This document shows positions 1 through 4,974 of a DNA stretch of 9,695 nt, piece by piece. The position numbers and the translations under genes are program-made. Source of the stretch: CAZCFB01 sp964511535. Its GTDB lineage: Bacteria; Myxococcota_A; Polyangia; GCA-2747355; CAZCFB01. The stretch lies in the NCBI GenBank assembly GCA_964511535.1, contig CAZEFW010000233.1, positions 1-9,695 on the forward strand. Reading direction: 5' to 3'. A model generated the notes under the pieces. It did no database searches, was not told the DNA's origin, and saw only the letters and a program-made list of their open reading frames with translations. Each line of letters starts with the position of its first letter. Position 1 is the first letter of the stretch.

Positions 1-218
1 GGGCCCACCTGGTCCCGTGGGGGGGCGTGTTGGGGGCGCCCCGGGTTGCTTTCGACGCCCCCGGGGGGGGGGGTCCCGCGGCGGGGGGGGGGTCGGGGGG
101 GGGGGGGGGCGCCGGCCTTTGGCCGGCGAATGCCAGAATGCCAGAATGCCAGGATGCCAGAATTGATGAGTTTCTCGGCTGGCATGGCGAGCCGGGCAGA
201 TACGGCTAGACTTGGTCC
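1..218. other. G-run-rich non-coding stretch
   Basis: I see no gene here. The + strand has G homopolymers of 11 (63-73), 10 (83-92) and 15 (95-109) bases, plus shorter runs near 20-40. Reading frames across it give only glycine/arginine-rich low-complexity peptides without recognisable domains. Possibilities are a structured (G-quadruplex-prone) intergenic region, a slippage-prone tract, the eroded end of an upstream gene, or a sequencing or assembly artefact. The sequence alone cannot separate these. Confidence 0.5.
131..162. repeat. 8-bp tandem repeat, four copies
   Basis: The unit TGCCAGAA occurs at 131-138, 139-146 and 155-162, with a one-base variant (TGCCAGGA) at 147-154. The unit length is not a multiple of three, so copy-number change would shift any frame crossing it. 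It lies 57 bases upstream of the peroxiredoxin start in a stretch with no supported gene. Function unknown; it may be a simple slippage repeat. Confidence 0.85.
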
Positions 219-770
219 ATGGCAATCAAGACTGGGTTTGCGATCGCTCTTCTTGGGGCGGTGTTTTCGACAGCGGCTTGCAACAAGGGGGCGCCGGCCT
301 CGGTGGCGTTGGTGGGGAGCGTGGCGCCGGCGGTCAGTGTGCCGGACCAGACGGGACAGGTGGTCTCGCTGGCCTCGTTTCGCGGCAAGAACCTGGTGTT
401 GCTCGCGTTCTACCCCAAGGACTTCACCAGCGGATGAACCAAGGAGCTCTCCGAGTTCCGGAGAGATTACGCCTTCTTTCAGAAGCATGGTGTGAAGCTG
501 TTTGGCGTCTCCACCGACTCGGTGGACAGCCACAGGAAGTTCCGCGCCTCGTTGGATCTGCCCTTCTCGCTGCTGGCCGACACCGAGGGGGAGATGGTAC
601 GAAAGTTCGACGCCGTGATGTCGATCCCCGCCGTCACCATGGCAGCCCGCAAGATCGTGCTCATCGATCGAGCGGGCAAGGTCGCATACCGGGACGAGGA
701 GTACGACCTCGGCAGCGGCGCAGACCTGGAAGCGCTCAAGGCCGCAGTGGCCAAAGCCGCCGGCCAATAA
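219..770 (+). CDS. Selenocysteine-containing peroxiredoxin (BCP/AhpC-TSA superfamily), predicted lipoprotein; TGA at 435-437 read as Sec
   Basis: This is a predicted thiol/selenol peroxidase that reduces hydroperoxides. Seen: the frame from ATG 219 stops at TGA 435-437 (codon 73) and continues open in the same frame to TAA 768-770. Both halves belong to one peroxiredoxin. Upstream is FYPKDFTSG and downstream TKELSEF, followed by GVSTDSVDSHRKF, LPFSLLAD and VLIDRAGKV. In this family the motif is YPKDxTxGCTxE, so the TGA replaces the catalytic cysteine codon exactly. A SECIS-like hairpin follows at 447-465. The N-terminus is basic then hydrophobic and ends STAAC (Cys21), a slightly loose lipobox, implying export and lipidation. 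The BCP resolving-Cys position (+5) is Ser, and no cysteine follows residue 73, so it would act as a 1-Sec enzyme needing an external reductant. No strong Shine-Dalgarno is visible; ATG 219 is the first ATG after an in-frame stop. Total 183 residues counting Sec. A TGC-to-TGA nonsense mutation is the alternative, made unlikely by the intact downstream frame and hairpin. Confidence 0.85.
435..465 (+). promoter_or_regulatory. Candidate bacterial SECIS element (Sec codon plus hairpin)
   Basis: TGA 435-437 is followed by nine bases and then a perfect 7-bp stem, CTCTCCG (447-453) with CGGAGAG (459-465), closing a five-base loop AGTTC (454-458). Bacterial SECIS elements lie inside the coding sequence just after the UGA and present a G near the start of the apical loop, usually followed by U, for SelB. 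Here G455-U456 fit. The loop starts 16 bases after the UGA, within the range I recall for bacterial SECIS (about 16-37). The stem also encodes conserved peroxiredoxin residues, so it is not free intergenic structure. SelB recognition is inferred. Confidence 0.75.
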
Positions 771-811
771 AATGTCAAGTGATGGGGTCTGACCCCCCTA
801 TATGACATTTT
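761..811. repeat. REP-like palindromic repeat, copy 1
   Basis: First of two direct copies of a 51-bp unit. It contains nested inverted repeats: AAAATGTCA (769-777) pairs with TGACATTTT (803-811), and GGGGTC (784-789) pairs with GACCCC (791-796). The unit begins inside the peroxiredoxin gene and supplies its last two codons and stop. The nested palindrome could act as a transcription end or mRNA 3' stabiliser for that gene. Short GGGGTC-n-GACCCC palindromes resemble REP/RAYT-type extragenic repeats; no transposase is present in this window. Confidence 0.75.
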
Positions 812-823
812 AGCGCCAGCGTA

Positions 824-874
824 CGGCCGATAAAGTGTCAAGTGGTGGGGTCAGACCCCCCTATATGACATTTT
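824..874. repeat. REP-like palindromic repeat, copy 2
   Basis: Second copy in the same orientation, 63 bp after the first, separated by a 12-base spacer (812-823). It differs from copy 1 at only a few positions (CGGCCG for CGGCCA, AAAG for AAAA, GGT for GAT, and A for T at the centre of GGGGTCAGACCCC, 847-859). The outer arms are 832-840 and 866-874. The left edge repeats the CGGCC-ATAAA sequence that ends the peroxiredoxin gene. This argues that the duplicated unit includes that boundary or that the element inserted so as to form the stop codon. Confidence 0.75.
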
Positions 875-909
875 GTCGGGTGAAGCCGGCGGCCTCTTTG
901 TGGGACCGA

Positions 910-918
910 TGTTATGCT
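910..918 (+). promoter_or_regulatory. Candidate extended -10 promoter for the sigma-factor operon
   Basis: TGTTATGCT reads as an extended -10 (TGn followed by TATGCT, four of six matches to TATAAT) 27 bases before the sigma-factor ATG. No -35 box at 16-18 bp spacing is evident. It is the best promoter-like string between the REP-like repeats and the gene, but short matches like this occur by chance. Confidence 0.25.
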
Positions 919-945
919 GGTAACCACATATGTAATGGATACGAG

Positions 946-1581
946 ATGAGCCCAACCCGCGAGAGCTACAGCAGAGATCCAGAGGTCAGGAGCCGTTGGC
1001 GCCAGGATCTGGCCCTCGCGCGCAGGTGTCAGGAAGACGCCGGCGCGCGCGAGGAGCTGTTTCGCGACCACTGCGACGCTGTTTACCGCCTCGCGTTCCG
1101 GCTGCTGGGCAACGCCCAGGACGCCGAGGATGTGGTCCAGGAGTCGTTCATCGCGGTGTTCGGATCCCTGCGCTCGTTTCGCGGTGAGGCGTCCCTCAGA
1201 TCCTGGGTGCACCGCATCACGGTGCGCACGGCGGGGCACTACCGCCGCCGCAGCCGCAAGAAGGGCACGGTGGCCCTGTCACTGGTGCCCGAGGACGCGG
1301 GGGATCAGCGGTCCGAGGATCCTTCCCGCACAGCGGACGCCCGCGCGGCGCTGGAGCGGCTCAAAAAGTTGCTGGACAATATCGTGGAGAGCCGCCGGGC
1401 GGTGTTCATTCTGCACGAGGTGGAGGGCTACTCGCTGCCCGAGGCCGCTGCGCTGCTGGATATCAGCGTGACCGCGGCCAAGAAGCGGGTCTGGCGAGCG
1501 CGGCGGGACCTGGAGCGGCTGGCCAGGGGTGATTCGGTGCTGGCGAGCTATTTCTCGCTGGATGGTGAGCGTCATGAGTAA
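946..1581 (+). CDS. ECF-type RNA polymerase sigma factor (sigma-70 family)
   Basis: Predicted extracytoplasmic-function sigma factor, 211 residues, directing RNA polymerase to a small regulon. Sigma region 2 spans about residues 39-106 (FRDHCDAVYRLAFRLLGN, then DAEDVVQESFIAVF and SLRSWVHRITVRTAGHYRRR). Region 4 spans about 136-193 (VFILHEVEGYSLPEAAALL, then the helix-turn-helix TAAKKRVWRARRDLERL). Regions 1.1 and 3 are absent, as in the ECF class. The frame stays open further upstream to a GTG at 835, but that would begin inside the REP-like repeat and add residues without family similarity, so ATG 946 is preferred. The preceding Shine-Dalgarno is weak. The last eight bases overlap the start of the next gene, a zinc-finger/FecR-like membrane protein. 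This indicates translational coupling and a sigma/anti-sigma pair. The inducing signal cannot be read from the sequence. Confidence 0.92.
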   Translation: MSPTRESYSRDPEVRSRWRQDLALARRCQEDAGAREELFRDHCDAVYRLAFRLLGNAQDAEDVVQESFIAVFGSLRSFRGEASLRSWVHRITVRTAGHYRRRSRKKGTVALSLVPEDAGDQRSEDPSRTADARAALERLKKLLDNIVESRRAVFILHEVEGYSLPEAAALLDISVTAAKKRVWRARRDLERLARGDSVLASYFSLDGERHE

Positions 1582-3106
1582 GGTCGACTGCAAACAGGTA
1601 GATATCTGGGCCGCCGCCCTGCATACCGGCGACCTGGACGAGGCGAGCCGCCTGAGGCTCGCCGAGCACCTGGACGCCTGCGACGCTTGCCGTGGCCGCA
1701 CCTTCGGCATCACGGCCATGGTCGAGCTGCTGCAGGAGGAGCCCGCGCGCCTGCCTCGCCACCGGGTCAACGCCATGTGGCAGCAGGTGGAGGCGGCGTC
1801 CTCGCAGCCCGCCCCGGCGCGGCGCCCCGAACGACGCCGCAACCTCGCCCTGCTGGCCGCCGCCGCGTGCGCGGCCATGGTGGCGCTGGGGCTGGCGTGG
1901 TACCTGGCCGGATCCGACGCCAGCGCGCCCCGGCGCGCGCCGTCTCCTGCCCCTGCCGCGCCGCTGGCCACCGCGCCTCCCGCGGCCGCGCCGCGAGCGC
2001 CCTCGCTCAGCAAGCCTGCGCCTCAGGAGACCATGCCCACCACCCCCGCCTCGCGGCGGTGGGAGATCCGGTGGGTGGATGGTCAGGCCACGACTGGCGC
2101 CGGATCTCTCGCCTCGGGTGCTGTGCTGGACCAGGGCGACCGGCTGCAGGTGGGCCGCAGGGGCCGCGCGCTGCTGGTGGGCCCCTCCGAGGTGGTCGTG
2201 GTGGACGAGAAGACCAGCCTCGACCTGGTGGGAGGCAAGGCCGGCGCTTCGCGCGTGCGCCTGGTGCGCGGTCGGATCACCGTGCTGACTCGCAAGCAGC
2301 AGCCCGGGGCCACCGCCGACGCCGAGCATGTCGAGGTGGCCGTCGGCGCGCTGATGGTCCGGCCCGTCGGTACCGTCTTCTCCATCAACTGGACCGGCGC
2401 GGGGCAGCCCGAGATCGCTCTGGCCGAGGGCAAGCTGCTGGTCCGCTCGCCCCATCGGACCGTGACCCTGGAGGCGCCTGCGAAGTTGACCTGGGGTGAG
2501 GAGCCGGAGCGACTCTCTGGCGCGGCCGGTCGCGATCTGGTCAGGAGGCTCACCTCGGCGAACAAGCACCGGGCCAGGCCCAAATCCCGCCCCAGAGCCG
2601 CGGTCAAGCCGCCGCCCGCCGCGCCAAGGCCTCCGAGCCTGCGCATGGAGCTACGTACTCTGGAGGGTCTGCTGCTGCGGGGCAAGGCGGCCCAGGTCCG
2701 CGCCCGAGCCGAGGCTTTGCTGGCTCGCCCCGGCGCCATGGCCCAGCGGGAGGCGCCCGCGCTGCACGCGCTCGTCGCAGAGACCCACATGCGCCAGGGC
2801 AGCTATGCCAGGGCCCGGTCGTCTTACCTCCGCACCTGGAAGGCCTTCCCCCGCACGCTGTACGGCATGGACGCCCTGTACAGCGCGGCGTCCATGGAGC
2901 TCGAGCGGCTCGGTAAGCCAGCCCGGGCCGCGGCGCACCTCAAGACCTACCTCTCCAGCTACCGCAAAGGGCGCCAGCGCGAGGGCGCCTATTATCTGCT
3001 GCACCGCGCCCTGACAGCGCAGGGCAAGTCAGACGCGGCGGCTGGCGTGGCTGCCCGGTACCGTGCGGAGTTCCCGCAGGGACAGTACCGGGTCCTCTTC
3101 AGGTAA
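1574..3106 (+). CDS. Membrane anti-sigma factor with zinc-finger, FecR-like and C-terminal TPR-like domains
   Basis: Predicted partner of the upstream sigma factor, 510 residues. Seen in order: a cytoplasmic zinc-finger anti-sigma segment with the HxxxCxxC signature (His32, Cys36, Cys39, in AEHLDACDACR); one transmembrane helix at about 90-112 (NLALLAAAACAAMVALGLAW); a Pro/Ala-rich linker; a FecR-like beta-rich region at about 185-307 (GDRLQVGRRGRALLVG, RVRLVRGRITVLTR, VGTVFSINW, EIALAEGKLLV); and a helical C-terminus at about 356-510 with TPR-like pairs (HALVAETHMRQGSYARA, RARSSYLRTWKAFP, AAHLKTYLSSY). ATG 1574 is chosen because GGTGAG (1564-1569) precedes it, it overlaps the sigma gene by eight bases, and the zinc-finger fits the N-terminus. 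The family role is to hold the sigma factor at the membrane and release it on a periplasmic signal. The FecR and TPR parts probably sense or bind envelope partners, which is inference. Confidence 0.88.
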   Translation: MSKVDCKQVDIWAAALHTGDLDEASRLRLAEHLDACDACRGRTFGITAMVELLQEEPARLPRHRVNAMWQQVEAASSQPAPARRPERRRNLALLAAAACAAMVALGLAWYLAGSDASAPRRAPSPAPAAPLATAPPAAAPRAPSLSKPAPQETMPTTPASRRWEIRWVDGQATTGAGSLASGAVLDQGDRLQVGRRGRALLVGPSEVVVVDEKTSLDLVGGKAGASRVRLVRGRITVLTRKQQPGATADAEHVEVAVGALMVRPVGTVFSINWTGAGQPEIALAEGKLLVRSPHRTVTLEAPAKLTWGEEPERLSGAAGRDLVRRLTSANKHRARPKSRPRAAVKPPPAAPRPPSLRMELRTLEGLLLRGKAAQVRARAEALLARPGAMAQREAPALHALVAETHMRQGSYARARSSYLRTWKAFPRTLYGMDALYSAASMELERLGKPARAAAHLKTYLSSYRKGRQREGAYYLLHRALTAQGKSDAAAGVAARYRAEFPQGQYRVLFR

Positions 3107-3122
3107 GGTACCCTGACAGGTG

Positions 3123-3881
3123 ATGCCCACCGCAGCTCACAGGGCGTGGGGCCGGAGCGCTGGCCTGTTGATCGTGGTGCTCCTGGGCGCCGGACCCGGC
3201 TGTTCCCTGCTCGACAACAGGGCGAGCCTGTTCAGCGACGGCCCCGCCGCCCCACCCGACGCCGCCGCTGATCTCCTGTCCGCCGTGGATCTGGCGGCCA
3301 GACAAGATCAGGCGCTCAAGACCGACCTCGAGATCTACCCGCCGCAGCAAGAGGCCGGCGCCTGCCCGCCGGCCTGCGTAAACGGCTGCGTGGACGGGGT
3401 CTGTGTGCTCGACTGCACCGCCGGGTGCGCCTGCCCCAAGGGACAGAGCTGCAAGATCGAGTGCAAGGCTGACAGCTGCAGCGGAACCATCGACTGCAGC
3501 GCCGGGAAATCCTGTGTGATCAACTGCAGTGAAAACGCGTGCAATTTCCCCATCGACTGCGGGGGCGCGGCCTGCACGGTGGCCTGCTTCAAGGGATCCT
3601 GCAACGATCCGATCCTGTGTGGCGCTGGCGGCTGCAAGATCACCTGCTCGGATCACTCCTGCCAGAACCTGATCAACTGCGACAAGGGGCGCTGCGAGAT
3701 CCTCTGCTCCGGATCCTCCTGCCGCGGCCACGTGGACTGCTCCAAGGCCTGCGCCTGCTCCCTTTCCTGCAACAACTGGTCGTGCAACAAGTACAAGGTC
3801 AAGTGCCCCGCTGGCTGCAGCTACACGTACTCCAGCGGCTGCTCGGCCAACTCCAAGTACCCCTGGTGTGATCGTTGTTGA
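3123..3881 (+). CDS. Predicted lipoprotein with six tandem ~20-residue cysteine-rich repeats
   Basis: A 252-residue exported protein of unknown function. A hydrophobic signal (GLLIVVLLGAGPGC) ends in a loose lipobox with Cys27. An Asp/Ala/Pro-rich linker follows to about residue 80. From residue 110 to the C-terminus it is dominated by a repeat of the form C-x3-C-x4-C-x5-C-x4/5, with Ile/Val-Asp/Asn before the fourth Cys (GTIDC, FPIDC, NLINC, GHVDC). Such spacing would suit a disulfide-rich solenoid, which needs an oxidising compartment and agrees with export. It begins 16 bases after the anti-sigma gene and is probably co-transcribed, so it may be a target or signalling partner of that system. 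GTG 3120 immediately precedes ATG 3123 and either could initiate; the Shine-Dalgarno is weak (AGG at 3118-3120). I do not recognise a named family. Confidence 0.8.
   Translation: MPTAAHRAWGRSAGLLIVVLLGAGPGCSLLDNRASLFSDGPAAPPDAAADLLSAVDLAARQDQALKTDLEIYPPQQEAGACPPACVNGCVDGVCVLDCTAGCACPKGQSCKIECKADSCSGTIDCSAGKSCVINCSENACNFPIDCGGAACTVACFKGSCNDPILCGAGGCKITCSDHSCQNLINCDKGRCEILCSGSSCRGHVDCSKACACSLSCNNWSCNKYKVKCPAGCSYTYSSGCSANSKYPWCDRC
3450..3818 (+). repeat. Coding tandem repeat: six cysteine-rich units
   Basis: Units start at cysteines in CKIEC, CVINC, CTVAC, CKITC, CEILC and CSLSC, each 20-21 residues long (the last slightly longer). The cysteine positions and the hydrophobic residue before the fourth cysteine are kept while the other residues vary. 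That points to old, selected repeats rather than recent slippage. Confidence 0.85.
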
Positions 3882-3973
3882 AACAACTCGGGAAGGAAAG
3901 CACCGGGAAGCTTGTTGATCACGGGTAACCCACATCGGGAGGCCCGTTGACCTATTAAATAGCTTGCCAGACC

Positions 3974-4002
3974 TTGATTACACGACGAATTGCTGCTATT
4001 TC
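3974..4002 (+). promoter_or_regulatory. Candidate promoter for the lipoprotein/porin unit
   Basis: TTGATT (3974-3979) and TATTTC (3997-4002) are separated by 17 bases, and the second box is preceded by TGC, giving an extended -10. This would start transcription about 100 bases upstream of ATG 4108, leaving a leader that contains the 17-bp palindrome at 4044-4060. The 3882-4107 gap is noticeably richer in A+T than the genes around it. TTGACC at 3947-3952 is another possible -35 but lacks a matching -10. Confidence 0.35.
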
Positions 4003-4043
4003 ACTGCGCAACTCAGAGTACAACTTGCCGCACTTTCGGGATT

Positions 4044-4060
4044 GGCAGCACAGTGCTGCC
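4044..4060. promoter_or_regulatory. Perfect 17-bp palindrome, possible operator or leader hairpin
   Basis: GGCAGCAC-A-GTGCTGCC has two perfect 8-base arms around a single base and ends 47 bases before ATG 4108. The symmetry suits a dimeric DNA-binding regulator. In RNA it could form a 7-bp stem with a three-base loop. No T-run follows, so it is a poor terminator. The regulator is unknown. Confidence 0.5.
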
Positions 4061-4107
4061 TCAAGGTTGTTTAATTGTCACTAGTTGAAGCTTCAAGGAG
4101 GAAACAA

Positions 4108-4881
4108 ATGAGGACCCTTATCATCGCCCTGTTCAGCCTCGCGCTGGTCGTCGGTTGTAGCGACGACGACACCAACAACACCAAGAAGGATAGCGGGACC
4201 ACCCAGAAGGACACCGGGACCACCCAGAAGGACACCGGCACCACCCAGAAGGACGTCGGCGGCACCGGCACCGGCGTGACCCTGACCGGTTCGTTTCTCA
4301 TCTTCGGCACCAAGACCGTGGTCGATGGCGTGAAGGTCTGCGTCAAGGACAGCACCACCCTGTGCACCACCAGCGACGCCAAGGGCGCCTTCACCCTCAA
4401 GAACGTGCCCGACGCTGACGCCCTGATCAGCATGAGCAAGACCGGTTTCTTCCCGTTCTTCGGCATGTACGGCAAGGGCCAGACCGACCTGGCTTACACC
4501 GAGACCTCCCTGCTGACCCCGACCCTGATCAAGACCCTGCTCACCGTGCTCGGCACCGCCACCAAGGCCGGCAAGGGCCACCTGATCCTGAGCGCCGGCG
4601 CCGGCGCCGCGGGCGTGTCCTTCACCCTGGACAAGACCTCGGGCGAGGGCCCCTTCTACCTGAGTGCCCTGGGCCTGCCGGACAAGACCCTCAAGGAGAC
4701 CTCCGTTGCCGGTCGCGCGTTCGTGGTCAACATGGACGAGGGCGACTACGTTGCCACCTTCAAGAACAGCAAGGGCAAGACCTGCACCATCAAGCAGGGC
4801 TGGATGGGCGCCTCGGCTGACAAGCTGAAGGTCAAGGTCATCAAGGACGCGGCCACCTTCGGCGTCCTGACCTGCAAATAA
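4108..4881 (+). CDS. Predicted outer-membrane lipoprotein with heptapeptide stalk and carboxypeptidase-regulatory-like domain
   Basis: A 257-residue exported lipoprotein of unknown role. ATG 4108 is favoured over an earlier in-frame start because AAGGAGG (4095-4101) lies six bases upstream and the signal peptide starts there. The lipobox is LALVVGC with Cys17, followed by S-D-D-D. Next comes a low-complexity stalk of three KDxGTTQ heptads. A domain from about residue 53 (VDGVKVCV, SDAKGAFTLKNVPDADALISMSKTGF) resembles the carboxypeptidase-regulatory/Ig-like beta sandwich seen in many surface proteins. The remainder looks beta-rich without a motif I recognise; four cysteines lie outside the lipobox. 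Codon choice is extremely uniform (ACC, AAG, CTG, GGC) and the Shine-Dalgarno near-perfect, both suggesting high expression. A porin of the FadL family follows after a GC hairpin, so the two may be co-transcribed and work together at the outer membrane. Confidence 0.82.
   Translation: MRTLIIALFSLALVVGCSDDDTNNTKKDSGTTQKDTGTTQKDTGTTQKDVGGTGTGVTLTGSFLIFGTKTVVDGVKVCVKDSTTLCTTSDAKGAFTLKNVPDADALISMSKTGFFPFFGMYGKGQTDLAYTETSLLTPTLIKTLLTVLGTATKAGKGHLILSAGAGAAGVSFTLDKTSGEGPFYLSALGLPDKTLKETSVAGRAFVVNMDEGDYVATFKNSKGKTCTIKQGWMGASADKLKVKVIKDAATFGVLTCK
4186..4248 (+). repeat. 21-bp coding tandem repeat (KDxGTTQ)
   Basis: Three nearly identical 21-bp units at 4186-4206, 4207-4227 and 4228-4248, with a fourth starting (AAGGAC) at 4249. 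They encode a hydrophilic, flexible stalk between the lipid anchor and the folded domain. The near-identity of the DNA suggests recent expansion, and in-frame length variation between strains is plausible. Confidence 0.88.
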
Positions 4882-4895
4882 GAAGCGACCCAGGC

Positions 4896-4917
4896 GGCCC
4901 CGGGTTCTCCCGGGGCC
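4896..4917 (+). terminator. GC-rich hairpin between lipoprotein and porin genes
   Basis: GGCCCCGGG (4896-4904) pairs perfectly with CCCGGGGCC (4909-4917) around TTCT, giving a 9-bp, almost all G-C stem 14 bases after the lipoprotein stop codon. No U tract follows. It may be a leaky terminator or an RNA 3'-end stabiliser that gives more lipoprotein than porin, rather than a full stop. Confidence 0.5.
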
Positions 4918-4974
4918 TGGCCTTCGCAGCACCCCTTCAACGCCGTTTCGGCCTCAGTTCCGAAGGAGAAAATG

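Noticed and set aside
435..437. Peroxiredoxin as a pseudogene or two separate genes
   Set aside because: The second half has no start region of its own within the fold, both halves are conserved without frameshift, and the stop falls exactly on the catalytic Cys position with a SECIS-like hairpin.
761..874. Short CRISPR array
   Set aside because: There are only two copies with a 12-base spacer and nested palindromes, no further repeats and no cas genes.
835..945. Upstream GTG extension of the sigma factor
   Set aside because: It would start inside the REP-like repeat and add residues unlike any sigma N-terminus; ATG 946 fits the family.
1463..2569. Minus-strand frame across the sigma/anti-sigma genes
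   Set aside because: It is antisense to two well-supported genes and has Arg/Gly/Gln-rich composition without family features.
4043..4059. Sigma-54 type -24/-12 promoter
   Set aside because: GG and GC elements are present, but the spacing is not the required ten bases; the pattern is explained by the palindrome.
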